IMG/VR virus record: IMGVR_UViG_3300048999_000041
Span: 1 to 59,012 of that record
Strand: one strand, 5' to 3'
Origin: a virus
DNA: 59,012 bases
In this document: positions 8,255-17,082 of the stretch, piece by piece
Layout: every line of letters starts with the position of its first letter
Numbering within the stretch: position 1 is the first letter of the stretch
Position numbers and translations under genes: made by a program
Notes under the pieces: model-generated
Told to the model about the DNA's origin: nothing
The model's database searches: none
Seen by the model: the letters and a program-made list of their open reading frames with translations, nothing else

Positions 8255-8311
8255 TGCATTTAATGCGATTTTACTAGACACGACATACGAGCTTTAGAAA
8301 GGGGGTGGCAT

Positions 8312-9424
8312 ATGAGCTTTCTCAGTAAGATTTATCATCCGGATCTAAACGAGGCGAACCATACAATTCAAGCAGTCATTGATCCTAGCGCAGAGTTTAA
8401 AGAGGGTGGTCATCCGTGGAGAATAGCATTCTTTAATGCTGATGGTTCGGCGATTGGCGTTGGCGGTGGAGAAATTGGACCAATGGGTCCACAAGGACCT
8501 GCTGGCCCAGACGGCCCCCAAGGTATTCGCGGGGTTAAGGGCGATACCGGCGATCAAGGTATTCAAGGTAATGCCGGAGCTATTGGCCCAAAGGGTGATC
8601 CGGGAGATCAAGGCATCCAAGGAGTTAAGGGCGATCAAGGTATTCAAGGGGTTAAGGGCGATACCGGCGATCAAGGTATTCAAGGGGTTCAAGGTAATGT
8701 TGGACCTCAAGGGATTCAAGGTAATGTCGGAGCAGTTGGACCAAAAGGCGACCAAGGAAACGCAGGACCTGCTGGAGCGCAAGGAGTTAAAGGCGATACC
8801 GGTGCTGTGGGTGCAACGTTTATTGGCGCATGGTCAAACGCGATTGCTTATACCGCGCGAGATGTTGTTAATTACAACGGCAGCTCATATGTCGCTTTAG
8901 CAAATCGTCCTGCGGGTAGCGCAAATCCTAAGACAGATGCAGCGAATTGGTTAGAGCTGGCTCATGGTGGTGGGGAAATTGCTCGTGCAGAATATGTTGC
9001 TGGAGCGGCTTTGGGTCCTGCGGCAGGAAATACGCAGTTCAATGTTCCAGGTATGAATATTGTAGTTCCAGCTGGTAGTGGTCCATTTCTGTTAGAAGCC
9101 GTAATCTCTTGCCAAGTAGTGTTTTCTGCAGCGGCAGTAGCTGCGGATAGTGCGGTTTTTCGAGCAATAATTATGGACGAGGCTAATATTATGGTTACGC
9201 AAGGCGTATTTAAATCTGTCGCTTCGCCATCGATTTCGATTATACAAACACTTAATCCCAAGCGCGTGATTCCAGGCCCACTTGCCGCCGATAAAACCTA
9301 TAGATTAGTTCTTTTGATTGATGCATTTACACACATTACCCAAACCGCTTTCTTTGGCGATCCTGGAGTAGGTGCCACATCTGCGTCAGTTGGTCCTGCT
9401 ACACTTCAAGCAACGGCTCGATAA
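8312..9424 (+). CDS. Collagen-like fibre protein with chitin-binding-like module
   Basis: This 370-residue protein is a probable virion fibre. Residues ~1-55 form an N-terminal attachment domain. Residues ~58-168 are a nearly unbroken Gly-X-Y collagen-like repeat (GPMGPQGPAG, GVKGDTGDQGIQG). Residues ~170-215 (GAWSNAIAYTARDVVNYNG, then SYVAL and NWLEL) look like a CBM5/12-type carbohydrate-binding module common on phage tail proteins. The last ~150 residues are a beta-rich globular head. Collagen-like trimers make rigid shafts that present receptor-binding tips. GAAAGGGGGTGGC precedes ATG 8312. The stop overlaps the hydrolase start, implying coupled expression. Confidence 0.85.
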   Translation: MSFLSKIYHPDLNEANHTIQAVIDPSAEFKEGGHPWRIAFFNADGSAIGVGGGEIGPMGPQGPAGPDGPQGIRGVKGDTGDQGIQGNAGAIGPKGDPGDQGIQGVKGDQGIQGVKGDTGDQGIQGVQGNVGPQGIQGNVGAVGPKGDQGNAGPAGAQGVKGDTGAVGATFIGAWSNAIAYTARDVVNYNGSSYVALANRPAGSANPKTDAANWLELAHGGGEIARAEYVAGAALGPAAGNTQFNVPGMNIVVPAGSGPFLLEAVISCQVVFSAAAVAADSAVFRAIIMDEANIMVTQGVFKSVASPSISIIQTLNPKRVIPGPLAADKTYRLVLLIDAFTHITQTAFFGDPGVGATSASVGPATLQATAR

Positions 9425-10161
9425 TGGCTTTTGTGAGTTTATATAGTATAAGCGATTATTTAGTTGGCGAATCATTTTTGCTAATGCGTCCAAAAACTAC
9501 CCCAAAAGGAATAATTATTGCGTTGCATGGGCATGGTGCTTCGTCATTACAATTTATTCCGTATGTTGATTCACAAATTTCTGGTCCAGGCTATCATGTG
9601 TGGAAACTTGTAGAAGCTGGCTATCTTGTTTGCGCAATTGATGCTGGCGGGCCACTTACTTGGGGCAATGCGTCGTCTGTCGCTGCGGTTTCTTCGGCAA
9701 TAACTTGGTTAAATACTAAGGGATACGACGTGTCGAAGGTAGGAATAATGGGTTGGTCAATGGGGACGGCCGTTGGTTTGAATTGGATTAAGCGTAATCC
9801 AACTAAGGTATTTTCTGCATTACTTTGGGCAGTAATGCCAAATCTAGATTGGGCAAGAAATAATAGTTCAGCTTGGGCTACTGAGCAAGACGCGGCCTAT
9901 GGTAATAACTATGCTCTTAATTCTCCGGGTTATAAAATTGCTGATGAACCAGCTTCTTTTAGAAATATTTGCCCAATTAAGATTTATCATGGTGACGCTG
10001 ACGCAACTATTCCAATTTTACAGGCACAAGAATTTGTTGCCGATGTGAATGATCCTTTGGTTTCGTTAACGACTGTAGCAGGGAAAGATCATTCAACGGT
10101 TTTCGGCGGAGTAACAGCTCAATCTGTTATACAATTCTTTAAGCAGAACTGGTTCGTTTAG
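9424..10161 (+). CDS. Alpha/beta hydrolase, putative virion-associated esterase
   Basis: This 245-residue serine hydrolase has the nucleophile elbow GWSMG (Ser112), an oxyanion strand IIIALHGHGAS, an acid-bearing loop KIYHGDADATIPI and a late histidine in GKDHSTVFGG, giving a complete Ser-Asp-His triad. The fold matches dienelactone-hydrolase/prolyl-oligopeptidase-type esterases. Its ATG shares the last A of the stop codon of the collagen-like fibre gene, so the two are translated together, and the enzyme may act on cell-surface polymers or lipids during adsorption. It lacks a signal peptide. The substrate is unknown. Codon use here is AT-richer than in the neighbouring portal and capsid genes, which hints at separate acquisition. 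Confidence 0.85.
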   Translation: MAFVSLYSISDYLVGESFLLMRPKTTPKGIIIALHGHGASSLQFIPYVDSQISGPGYHVWKLVEAGYLVCAIDAGGPLTWGNASSVAAVSSAITWLNTKGYDVSKVGIMGWSMGTAVGLNWIKRNPTKVFSALLWAVMPNLDWARNNSSAWATEQDAAYGNNYALNSPGYKIADEPASFRNICPIKIYHGDADATIPILQAQEFVADVNDPLVSLTTVAGKDHSTVFGGVTAQSVIQFFKQNWFV

Positions 10162-10175
10162 AAAGGAGGTGACAT

Positions 10176-11510
10176 ATGGGGATCACTGATCGGCTTAAAC
10201 ACGCTTGGAATGCTTTTACCGATAGTGACAGTGCACAAAATAAGCCGTTCGGTGGCGGGGGAAGTGGTGGCAGGATGTTTAGCCGCCCCGATCGCAGTTT
10301 TCCAAGGTTTGCCAACGAGCGATCTATCATCTCCTCGATCTATACTCGAATTGGTATCGATGTAGCCGCCGTTCCAATGGTGCACATTCGCACCGATGAT
10401 CAGAATCGATATTTAGAGACTCTCGACAGCGGTTTGAATCGCTGTCTGAGTGTGGGGGCTAATGTCGATCAGGCGGCACGTGCTTTTCGGCAGGATGTTG
10501 TCATGACAATTCTTGATGAAGGTGTTGCGGCAATTGTTCCGGTGGATACTACTATTTCTCCGGAAGACTCTGGCGGTTACGATATTAAGACTATGCGTGT
10601 TGGGCGAATCGTAGATTGGTTTCCTCAGGACGTTCGAGTTAGTCTTTACAACGAAAATAGTGGAGTTAGAGAAGAACTTACACTGTCTAAAAAAGTTGTC
10701 TCTATTATAGAGAATCCTCTATATTCGGTAATGAATGAGCCAAACTCTACGCTTAAAAGACTGATTCGCAAGTTGTCGCTTCTTGATGACGTAGATGATC
10801 AATCTGCGTCTGGTAAGTTGGACATTATCATTCAACTTCCCTACGTGATCAAATCGGAATCCAAACGACAGCAAGCAGAACAGCGACGATCCGATATCGA
10901 GTTTCAGCTCAAAGGCAGCAAATACGGTATTGCTTATTCGGACGCGACTGAGAAGATTACGCAGCTGAACCGACCAGTCGAGAACAATCTTATGCATCAA
11001 GTCGAGTATTTAACAAATTTGTTATATTCGCAACTTGGTCTTACACCCGAAATTATGAACGGTACGGCGGATGAGAAAGTTATGCTTAATTATAACGCTC
11101 GCACGGTCGAACCGCTTCTTGATGCTATGGTTGAAGAGATTCGGCGTAAGTTTCTTACACAGACGGCGAGAACTCAGGGTCAGTCTATTATGTATTTCCG
11201 AGATCCGTTTAAGTTTGTCCCGATTGGCGGCATCGGTGGGATTGCTGACATCGCTGATAAATTCTCTCGTAACGAGATTACTTCGTCGAACGAGATTCGC
11301 CAAGCAATTGGTATGAAGCCACGTCCGGAGCCTAAGGCCGATGCGTTGATCAACGCTAATATGCCGCAAGCTAAGACCGGAGTGGATCTTGGCACACAGA
11401 CCGATCCGTCTGGTGTCGCTAATCAGGCAGCTGATCCTGGTGCTGCTACATTGATCAATGATTTGGGTAACACCAATGCGGAAGTTGATGCAGCTTTGGC
11501 AGGTGGATAA
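10176..11510 (+). CDS. Portal protein
   Basis: The 444-residue product has the size and layout of a siphovirus portal: an N-terminal wing (MGITDRLKHAWNAF, Gly-rich loop), a conserved RIGIDVAAVPMVHIRTDD strand region, a stem/clip region, and the hallmark C-terminal segment YSQLGLTPEIMNGTADEKVM with NEIRQAIGMKP further on. Portals form the dodecameric DNA channel and dock the terminase. AAAGGAGGTGAC precedes ATG 10176. The stop overlaps the next start by one base. The Ala/Gly/Asp-rich tail is probably flexible. Confidence 0.88.
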   Translation: MGITDRLKHAWNAFTDSDSAQNKPFGGGGSGGRMFSRPDRSFPRFANERSIISSIYTRIGIDVAAVPMVHIRTDDQNRYLETLDSGLNRCLSVGANVDQAARAFRQDVVMTILDEGVAAIVPVDTTISPEDSGGYDIKTMRVGRIVDWFPQDVRVSLYNENSGVREELTLSKKVVSIIENPLYSVMNEPNSTLKRLIRKLSLLDDVDDQSASGKLDIIIQLPYVIKSESKRQQAEQRRSDIEFQLKGSKYGIAYSDATEKITQLNRPVENNLMHQVEYLTNLLYSQLGLTPEIMNGTADEKVMLNYNARTVEPLLDAMVEEIRRKFLTQTARTQGQSIMYFRDPFKFVPIGGIGGIADIADKFSRNEITSSNEIRQAIGMKPRPEPKADALINANMPQAKTGVDLGTQTDPSGVANQAADPGAATLINDLGNTNAEVDAALAGG

Positions 11511-12082
11511 TGAAGCCTCTTACCGATCTCGAACGCGAAGAATTGATTCATCAGTATGATCCGGCAAAGGCACATGAGTATTACCTTAGAACGCGGCAGT
11601 TAAAAGGTCGAAAGCCCGCCGTGCTAGAAGCGGTGCCAACACCGAAGCATAAACAAGCTAAAGCTACCGTTAATCATCGAGCTCATCAACGTAAAGCGTT
11701 GTCTGCTTTGATTAATACTCTGCAAGTTAAATTGCAGAAATTGGATGCTTTGATTAAACAGCGGGAACAAGAAGAAGCGTCCACAAATCGTAAGCATAAG
11801 GCTAGAAAAGAGCGGGCAGCCAAAGAGCATCTCAAGCCGAAAACTGCCGCGGAAAAAGCTAAGATCAAACGCGATAACAAACAATATCGTGATAAGCACA
11901 AGCAAGCGCTGAAGACTAAAGCTAGACAAAATCATACTAAATCTGGTAAGTCTGCTTCCGGTAGTGCTTCTGGTAGTGCTTCCGCGGCAACGCATAAGCA
12001 TTCTCTTTCTGAACTTAAAAATTTGGCAATAAGGGTTCGCGGTCAGATTCAAGTGGCCAAGCAAAAATTAGCTGCGCTCTGA
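11510..12082 (+). CDS. Lys/Ala-rich coiled-coil protein, scaffold-like
   Basis: The 190-residue, highly basic helical protein opens with YDPAKAHEYYLRTRQLKGR, a pattern I have seen in short proteins next to portal and capsid genes of phages with the HHGIKGMRWG motif. Long Lys/Arg/Ala helices and a Ser/Gly/Ala linker follow. Scaffold proteins are usually helical and coiled coil, which fits the position between portal and the protease-capsid fusion. The strong positive charge is unusual for a scaffold and could instead indicate DNA contact inside the head. The role is inferred. Confidence 0.7.
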   Translation: MKPLTDLEREELIHQYDPAKAHEYYLRTRQLKGRKPAVLEAVPTPKHKQAKATVNHRAHQRKALSALINTLQVKLQKLDALIKQREQEEASTNRKHKARKERAAKEHLKPKTAAEKAKIKRDNKQYRDKHKQALKTKARQNHTKSGKSASGSASGSASAATHKHSLSELKNLAIRVRGQIQVAKQKLAAL

Positions 12083-12122
12083 GAGCGCCGAAGCGCCATA
12101 ACATACGAAAGGAACATTCAAA

Positions 12123-14207
12123 ATGGGAGATACATCCCGACTGGACTTCGGTGACTCTTCGCCGGAGAATAGTCTGATGCACTCCGACAGTACTCAGGAG
12201 CCGGATTTCAGCGGCTGGGCCACCAAATTCGGCCTTAGGTGTACTGACGGACGCACGATTCTGCCGGGCTCTTTCGAGCATCAGGATGCTCAGCGAGTCC
12301 CGCTTGTCTGGCAGCACGGACATGGGTCTCCGGAAAACGTCCTTGGGCATGCGATTTTACATAATCGATCTGACGGCGTGTATGCTGATGGGTTTTTCAA
12401 TGAGACCAAGCAGGCAACTAACGCGAAGGTTCTGGTTCAGCACGGAGATATTTCCGCGCTGTCTATCTTTGCCAACTCGCTCGTCGAGCGCGCAAAGCAG
12501 GTTTCGCACGGAGTTATTCGCGAGGTTTCGCTGGTTCTGGCTGGTGCCAATCCTGGAGCCTTGATTGACAATATCTCCATCGTTCACGCCGATGGTGAGG
12601 AAGAGATTCATGTGGATGAAGCCATTATCTACACGGGTCTTGAAATAGAGCATGGTAATAGTTCGTCGTCCACTTCGGAGACGGCTCCCCCCGCAGAAGA
12701 GTCTGCATCTGCGGACGCTACGTCGGATGAGTCTACGTTCAACGATGTCTATAACTCGTTTTCCGACGAGCAGAAGGAAGTTGTTCACTACATGGTTGGG
12801 GCTGCGCTTGAGAGCGTTACCACTTCCGATACCGATACCAAAACCGAGACCGATACCTCCGATTCGGAGGCGTCTGTCACTCACGAGGAAAAGGACGATA
12901 AGAACATGGGACGTAACGTCTTCGAGAAGGAGGGCGGCTCGACGACGGAGCCTAAGCACGTGCTCTCCCACGACGCAATGCAGGAGATCGCGGCAGACGC
13001 TGTTCAGCGAGGCTCCTTAAAACAGGCCGTTGAGCACTATGCGTTTGCGCACGGTATCGACAATATCGATGTCCTGTTCCCGGATGCCCGTAACATCACG
13101 GATACGCCGGACTTCGACAAACGGCGCACCGAGTGGGTCTCTGAGGTTCTGAACAGCGTTCGCAAGAGCCCGTTCTCTCGGATCAAGTCGCTCGTGGCCG
13201 ATCTAACGCACGAAGAGGCTCGCGCGCGTGGCTACATCAAGGGCACGTTAAAGAAGGAGGAGTTCTTCGGGCTCACCCGCCGCGTCACCACCCCGTCGAC
13301 GGTCTACAAGAAGCAGCAGCTCGATCGCGACGATATCCTCGACATCACCGATTTCGATGTCGTCCTGTGGCTGAAGGGCGAGATGCGTCTCATGCTCGAG
13401 GAAGAGCTCGCGCGTGCGGTTCTCATCGGCGATGGGCGAGCGGCAGATGACGCGGACAAGGTCAAGGATCCGGCCGGGTCGAACGAGGGCGCAGGCCTTC
13501 GCTCGATTCTCCATGACGACGACCTCTACGCGGCAACGGTGTTCATCGATGTCGATGGCGATCTCAAGGACACTGGAGTTGTCGACGAGGTCCTGGCGTC
13601 CATGCAGTTCTACAAGGGCTCGGGCGTTCCGACGTTCTTCACGACTCTGCCGACTATGACGCAGATGCTGCTGGCCCGTGACGCGATGGGCCGTCGCTTC
13701 TACCGCACCGCCTCTGAGCTGGCTTCCGAGCTGGGTGTCAGCAAGATTGTCGTGGTCGAGCCCATGGAGGATGAGGTCGATTTGGTTGGCATCATTGTCA
13801 ATCTGCAGGATTACACGCTGGGTGCCGATCGCGGTGGCGAGGTCTCGATGTTCGATGACTTCGACATCGATTACAACCAGTACAAGTACCTGCTGGAGAC
13901 GCGCTCCTCTGGAGCGCTGACCAAGATCCGGTCGGCGATTGTCATTCGCCAGGCCGCTGCCGGGGCTACGTTAGTGACCCCGACAGCTCCGGCGTTCGAT
14001 CCTGACACGTCGCATGTCACGATTACGGATACCGCCGGTGTCACGTATCGCCGTTCGTCGGATAACTCCGCTGTCACTGCGGCGGGTTCCCCGTACACCA
14101 TCGCTCCGGGCGTCGACGAGACGATCTACGCTGTGTCGAACGCCGGGTATTACTTCCGCAACAACGTCGAGGACGAGTGGACGTTCCGCGGCGTCGTTCC
14201 GGCGTAA
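12123..14207 (+). CDS. Fused prohead protease and major capsid protein (HK97 fold)
   Basis: This 694-residue product joins two functions usually encoded separately. Residues ~28-185 resemble the HK97-type prohead serine protease (WATKFG..., VPLVWQHGH with His65, DISALSIFA with Ser111/Ser114). Residues ~190-260 are an acidic Ser/Thr/Glu linker. From Met262 (MGRNVFEKEGG) onward it looks like an HK97-fold major capsid protein: helical delta-like region, RVTTPSTVYKKQQLDRDDI (E-loop and N-arm region), and SGALTKIRSAIVIRQ near the end. Residues ~612-694 add a small beta-rich domain ending YYFRNNVEDEWTFRG. AAAGGAAC precedes ATG 12123. ATG 12906 has GAGGAAAAGGA about 10 nt upstream, so a separate capsid-only product is possible. 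Autocleavage would release capsid subunits. Confidence 0.85.
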   Translation: MGDTSRLDFGDSSPENSLMHSDSTQEPDFSGWATKFGLRCTDGRTILPGSFEHQDAQRVPLVWQHGHGSPENVLGHAILHNRSDGVYADGFFNETKQATNAKVLVQHGDISALSIFANSLVERAKQVSHGVIREVSLVLAGANPGALIDNISIVHADGEEEIHVDEAIIYTGLEIEHGNSSSSTSETAPPAEESASADATSDESTFNDVYNSFSDEQKEVVHYMVGAALESVTTSDTDTKTETDTSDSEASVTHEEKDDKNMGRNVFEKEGGSTTEPKHVLSHDAMQEIAADAVQRGSLKQAVEHYAFAHGIDNIDVLFPDARNITDTPDFDKRRTEWVSEVLNSVRKSPFSRIKSLVADLTHEEARARGYIKGTLKKEEFFGLTRRVTTPSTVYKKQQLDRDDILDITDFDVVLWLKGEMRLMLEEELARAVLIGDGRAADDADKVKDPAGSNEGAGLRSILHDDDLYAATVFIDVDGDLKDTGVVDEVLASMQFYKGSGVPTFFTTLPTMTQMLLARDAMGRRFYRTASELASELGVSKIVVVEPMEDEVDLVGIIVNLQDYTLGADRGGEVSMFDDFDIDYNQYKYLLETRSSGALTKIRSAIVIRQAAAGATLVTPTAPAFDPDTSHVTITDTAGVTYRRSSDNSAVTAAGSPYTIAPGVDETIYAVSNAGYYFRNNVEDEWTFRGVVPA

Positions 14208-14223
14208 GCTAGACGATAATCTG

Positions 14224-14547
14224 ATGGCGAAGTTTCACGGTAAGATCGGATACGCTCAGACCACGGAAACAGCACCTGGTGTGCATGAGGAAACCATCGT
14301 CGAGCGAGTCTATTATGGCGACATTGTCCAAAATAGAAGACTGCTCAACGCTGGTGATCAGGTAAATCCGGATCTCTCCCTCGGTAATTCGATCAGTATT
14401 GTGGCTGATGCATATGCTCATGTGCATTTCTTCGCCATTCGTTATATTGAGTGGGCGGGGGTACGTTGGACTGTGTCAGATGTGGAAGTCCAGCGCCCCC
14501 GTCTCCTCTTACGTTTGGGGGAGGTGTATAATGGGTTCACGCCTTGA
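14224..14547 (+). CDS. Head-tail connector / head closure protein
   Basis: The 107-residue product matches the neck stopper-type proteins placed after the capsid gene: KFHGKIGYAQTTETAPGVHE, then ERVYYGDIV, SISIVADAYAHVHFFAIRYI, and a final RLGEVYNG. ATG 14224 is the only start that fits after the capsid stop at 14207. No strong Shine-Dalgarno is visible, so translation may be coupled to the capsid gene. It overlaps the next gene by 17 nt. Confidence 0.78.
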   Translation: MAKFHGKIGYAQTTETAPGVHEETIVERVYYGDIVQNRRLLNAGDQVNPDLSLGNSISIVADAYAHVHFFAIRYIEWAGVRWTVSDVEVQRPRLLLRLGEVYNGFTP

Positions 14548-14839
14548 GCTACAAACGCTTTTCGAAAGCTTAATGGGTCCTGACCCAAATGTATATTATC
14601 AGGCACCGACAAATTCTCAGATGCAATATCCTTGTATTCTGTATAATAGAGATAATTCTCATTCTGAATTTGCTGATAATCTTCCCTATTCGCGCACTAA
14701 AAGATATTTAGTAACGGTTATCGACCGTGATCCCGATAGCGAACTTCCTGACAAAGTGGAGGATCTGCCATGTTGTTCGTTTAATCGATTCTATTCGGCA
14801 GAGAATCTTAATCACTTTGTTTTCACTCTCTTCTTCTGA
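14531..14839 (+). CDS. Tail terminator / tail completion protein
   Basis: The 102-residue product has the pattern YYQAPTNSQMQYPCILYNRD, YSRTKRYLVTVIDRDPDS and a C-terminal LNHFVFTLFF strand, which I associate with the short proteins that cap the tail tube at the neck. GGGGGAGGTG lies upstream of ATG 14531. It overlaps the previous connector and precedes the tail tube protein by 18 nt, the usual head-neck-tail order. Confidence 0.75.
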   Translation: MGSRLELQTLFESLMGPDPNVYYQAPTNSQMQYPCILYNRDNSHSEFADNLPYSRTKRYLVTVIDRDPDSELPDKVEDLPCCSFNRFYSAENLNHFVFTLFF

Positions 14840-14857
14840 GAAAGGCGATAAAAACGA

Positions 14858-15742
14858 ATGACAGTCCTTACCTGGGACGACGTCGGTGAGCGTCTGTATG
14901 AGACAGGCGTTGATCGCGGTGTCCTTTATCTTCCGGACAATACCGGAGAATACAACGAGGGACATGCGTGGAATGGTCTGACGACCGTCACCGAGTCTCC
15001 CGCTGGTGCAGATTCCAACCCGCAGTATGCAGACAACATCAAGTACCTTAACCTTCTGTCCGCTGAGACGTTCGGCGGCACGGTTGAGGCCTTTACCTAT
15101 CCGGACGAGTTCGGGCAGTGCGACGGGACGATCGAGCCGTCACCCGGCGTCTTTCTCGGTCAGCAGGGTCGTCGAGCCTTCGGCCTGTCTTACCGGTCGC
15201 GTGTTGGTAACGATCTGGATGGTACGGAGCATGGTTACAAGCTCCATCTCGTGTATGGCGCGCTGGCTTCTCCGTCCGAGAAGGCTTATGGCACGATCAA
15301 CGATTCCCCTGCGGCTATTGCGTTTTCGTGGGCGATCTCCACGACTCCGGTTTCGGTCGCTGACCACAAGCCTACGGCGCTTCTGGTCATTGATTCCACC
15401 AAGGTGCCTGCGGACAAGCTGTCTGCACTACAGGATATCCTGTGGGGGACGGATGCGGATGATCCGCGTCTACCTCTGCCGGACGAGATTATCACGCTGT
15501 TTACTACTGGTGAGGTCGACGTTGATCTGAGGCCTCTGGCCAATCAGCCGACGTTTGTGGAGGGCACGGGCGTTATTACCCTGCCTGTTGTCGCTGGCGT
15601 GCAGTGGAAGGTCAATGGTGCCAATCGGGCAGCTGGAGCACAGCCCGCAATTGCGGCGGGTGCGACTGCCGAGGTCGAGGCCGTTGCGCAGGATGGATTC
15701 AACCTCGTTGGCGACGATACGTGGACGTTCGAGCGTCCGTAG
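14858..15742 (+). CDS. Major tail (tube) protein with C-terminal Ig-like domain
   Basis: The 294-residue product lies exactly where the tail tube protein is expected. Residues ~1-210 form the tube domain (WDDVGERLYETGVDRGVLYL, EAFTYPDEFG, RRAFGLSYRSRVGNDLDGTE, HLVYGA). The tail protein at 16453 is a clear paralogue. Residues ~220-294 are a beta-rich Ig-like module (FVEGTGVITLPVVAGVQWKV ... DTWTFERP). It resembles the C-terminal domain of the capsid fusion at 12123, which ends EDEWTFRG. GAAAGGCGA is a weak upstream Shine-Dalgarno. High expression is suggested by frequent use of preferred C/G-ending codons. Confidence 0.85.
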   Translation: MTVLTWDDVGERLYETGVDRGVLYLPDNTGEYNEGHAWNGLTTVTESPAGADSNPQYADNIKYLNLLSAETFGGTVEAFTYPDEFGQCDGTIEPSPGVFLGQQGRRAFGLSYRSRVGNDLDGTEHGYKLHLVYGALASPSEKAYGTINDSPAAIAFSWAISTTPVSVADHKPTALLVIDSTKVPADKLSALQDILWGTDADDPRLPLPDEIITLFTTGEVDVDLRPLANQPTFVEGTGVITLPVVAGVQWKVNGANRAAGAQPAIAAGATAEVEAVAQDGFNLVGDDTWTFERP

Positions 15743-15891
15743 GGAATTGAGTGAAATGCGGTCGAGACTTCCGGGTAAGAGTCCGGGGAAGAATTGCGCT
15801 CATAGGCCCTTACTCTCCGGGGCTGTTTGCCAATTTTTGGAAGGCATCGTAACCGGACCACCGCATAAGATGGATGAAAGGAGACCAGGGA

Positions 15892-16440
15892 ATGCTTACT
15901 TTAGTGCTTGGCGCTACCGAAGCCTATAATGAAGAAACACAAGCGTTTACAAAACAAGGCGGATTTACACTTCAGCTCGAGCATTCCTTGGTTTCTCTTT
16001 CAAAATGGGAGGCAATTCACGAAACACCTTTTCTTGGCGAAGGTGAAAAGACTGCGGAAGAAATTACTTCCTATGTCGAATGTATGCTTTTGACCAAAAA
16101 TCCCCCGGAGGATTTTCTAGATAGTCTATCGTCTGAAAATTATGCCGAGATAGAAAACTATATCTCTAAAAAGATGACAGCAACTTGGTTCTCTGAGTAC
16201 CCTGGAGCTCCTAGGCCACGCAATTCAGAGATTGTTACATCTGAGTTGATTTATTACTGGATGACGGCGTTTAAGATTCCTATTGAATGCGAAACATGGC
16301 ATTTAAATCGTTTGTTTACTCTAATTCGAATTTGCAATCTTAAGCAAGAAACGCCACAGAAGATGAGTCGTGCCGAGATAGCTCGTCGAAATAAGGAGTT
16401 AAACGAACGGCGCAAAGCCCAACTTGGAACTAAGGGGTAG
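15892..16440 (+). CDS. Tail assembly chaperone
   Basis: The 182-residue product matches the widespread tail assembly chaperone pattern: FTLQLEHSLVSLSKWEAIHE, PFLGEGEKTAEEI, SKKMTATWF, SELIYYWMTAFKIPIECETW, and a terminal LNERRKAQLGTKG. Chaperones keep the tape measure soluble and load tail tube subunits. ATG 15892 is chosen because AAAGGAGA sits just upstream; ATG 15874 would put that site inside the gene. Many phages make two forms by frameshifting; I do not see an obvious slippery run and downstream extension here. Placement between two tail-tube paralogues is unusual. Confidence 0.8.
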   Translation: MLTLVLGATEAYNEETQAFTKQGGFTLQLEHSLVSLSKWEAIHETPFLGEGEKTAEEITSYVECMLLTKNPPEDFLDSLSSENYAEIENYISKKMTATWFSEYPGAPRPRNSEIVTSELIYYWMTAFKIPIECETWHLNRLFTLIRICNLKQETPQKMSRAEIARRNKELNERRKAQLGTKG

Positions 16441-16452
16441 AAAGGAGGATGC

Positions 16453-17082
16453 ATGACGAGAGTTGTCTGGGACAATATAGAAGAACGAGTGTACTTTGCT
16501 GGTGTCGATCGCGGCGTCATCTATCTTCCTCCCGATAATGCGTTTGCCGCGGTTTGGAATGGCCTGATTTCGGTTACCGACTCGGAACAATTAGAACTAA
16601 AGAAATACTATTACGAAGGACGCACGGCGCTTACTCGAATTGTCCATTCGGAATACAGTGGAAAAATTGAAGCAATTACTTATCCACCGTTCATTGAGGC
16701 GCTTGCTGGTGCGGTTTCATGGGCTCCAGGAATAAATGTGCATAATCTTTTGTCCGCCGATTTTCATATGACGTATCGAACAAAAATTGGTGATTCGAAT
16801 GACGGAACAGATCATGGGTATGTAATACATTTACTTTATTATCTTAAAGCTAGTTTTGATGACGTTGAGCACAAGACATTAGGCGAAACTATAGAACCAA
16901 CGACTTTTTCTTGGACTATCAACGCTACAGAGCGTTATGTCAAGAACAACTATCCTATTACGCACGTATCTATAGATTCGCGAGAGGTCGATCCTGGGTT
17001 CTTAGCCACCCTTGAGGATCAGCTATATGGTACAGATGCTACTGCACCATTTATTCCAGATCCAACTGGATTAATTCCATGA
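16453..17082 (+). CDS. Second tail-tube-like protein (paralogue of 14858 product)
   Basis: The 209-residue product aligns along its length with the major tail protein: VVWDNIEERVYFAGVDRGVI vs LTWDDVGERLYETGVDRGVL, WNGLISVTDS vs WNGLTTVTES, TYRTKIGDSNDGTDHGYVIH vs SYRSRVGNDLDGTEHGYKLH, FSWTINAT vs FSWAISTT. It lacks the C-terminal Ig-like domain and uses AT-richer codons. It could be a minor tube component, a tail-tip or initiator ring, or a distal adaptor. AAAGGAGG lies upstream of ATG 16453. The stop overlaps the next start (ATGA). Confidence 0.82.
   Translation: MTRVVWDNIEERVYFAGVDRGVIYLPPDNAFAAVWNGLISVTDSEQLELKKYYYEGRTALTRIVHSEYSGKIEAITYPPFIEALAGAVSWAPGINVHNLLSADFHMTYRTKIGDSNDGTDHGYVIHLLYYLKASFDDVEHKTLGETIEPTTFSWTINATERYVKNNYPITHVSIDSREVDPGFLATLEDQLYGTDATAPFIPDPTGLIP

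Noticed and set aside
12357-12971. Minus-strand frame within the capsid fusion gene
   Set aside because: Arg/Leu/Ile-rich antisense shadow of a well-supported gene, with no start signal.
14014-14223. Upstream extension of the connector gene at 14224
   Set aside because: The in-frame upstream part overlaps the capsid C-terminus out of frame and has low-complexity Arg/Ser composition; ATG 14224 gives the family-typical length.
15743-15891. Possible structured element between the tail tube and chaperone genes
   Set aside because: CCGGG/CCCGG-like segments look repetitive but do not form a convincing long helix when paired.
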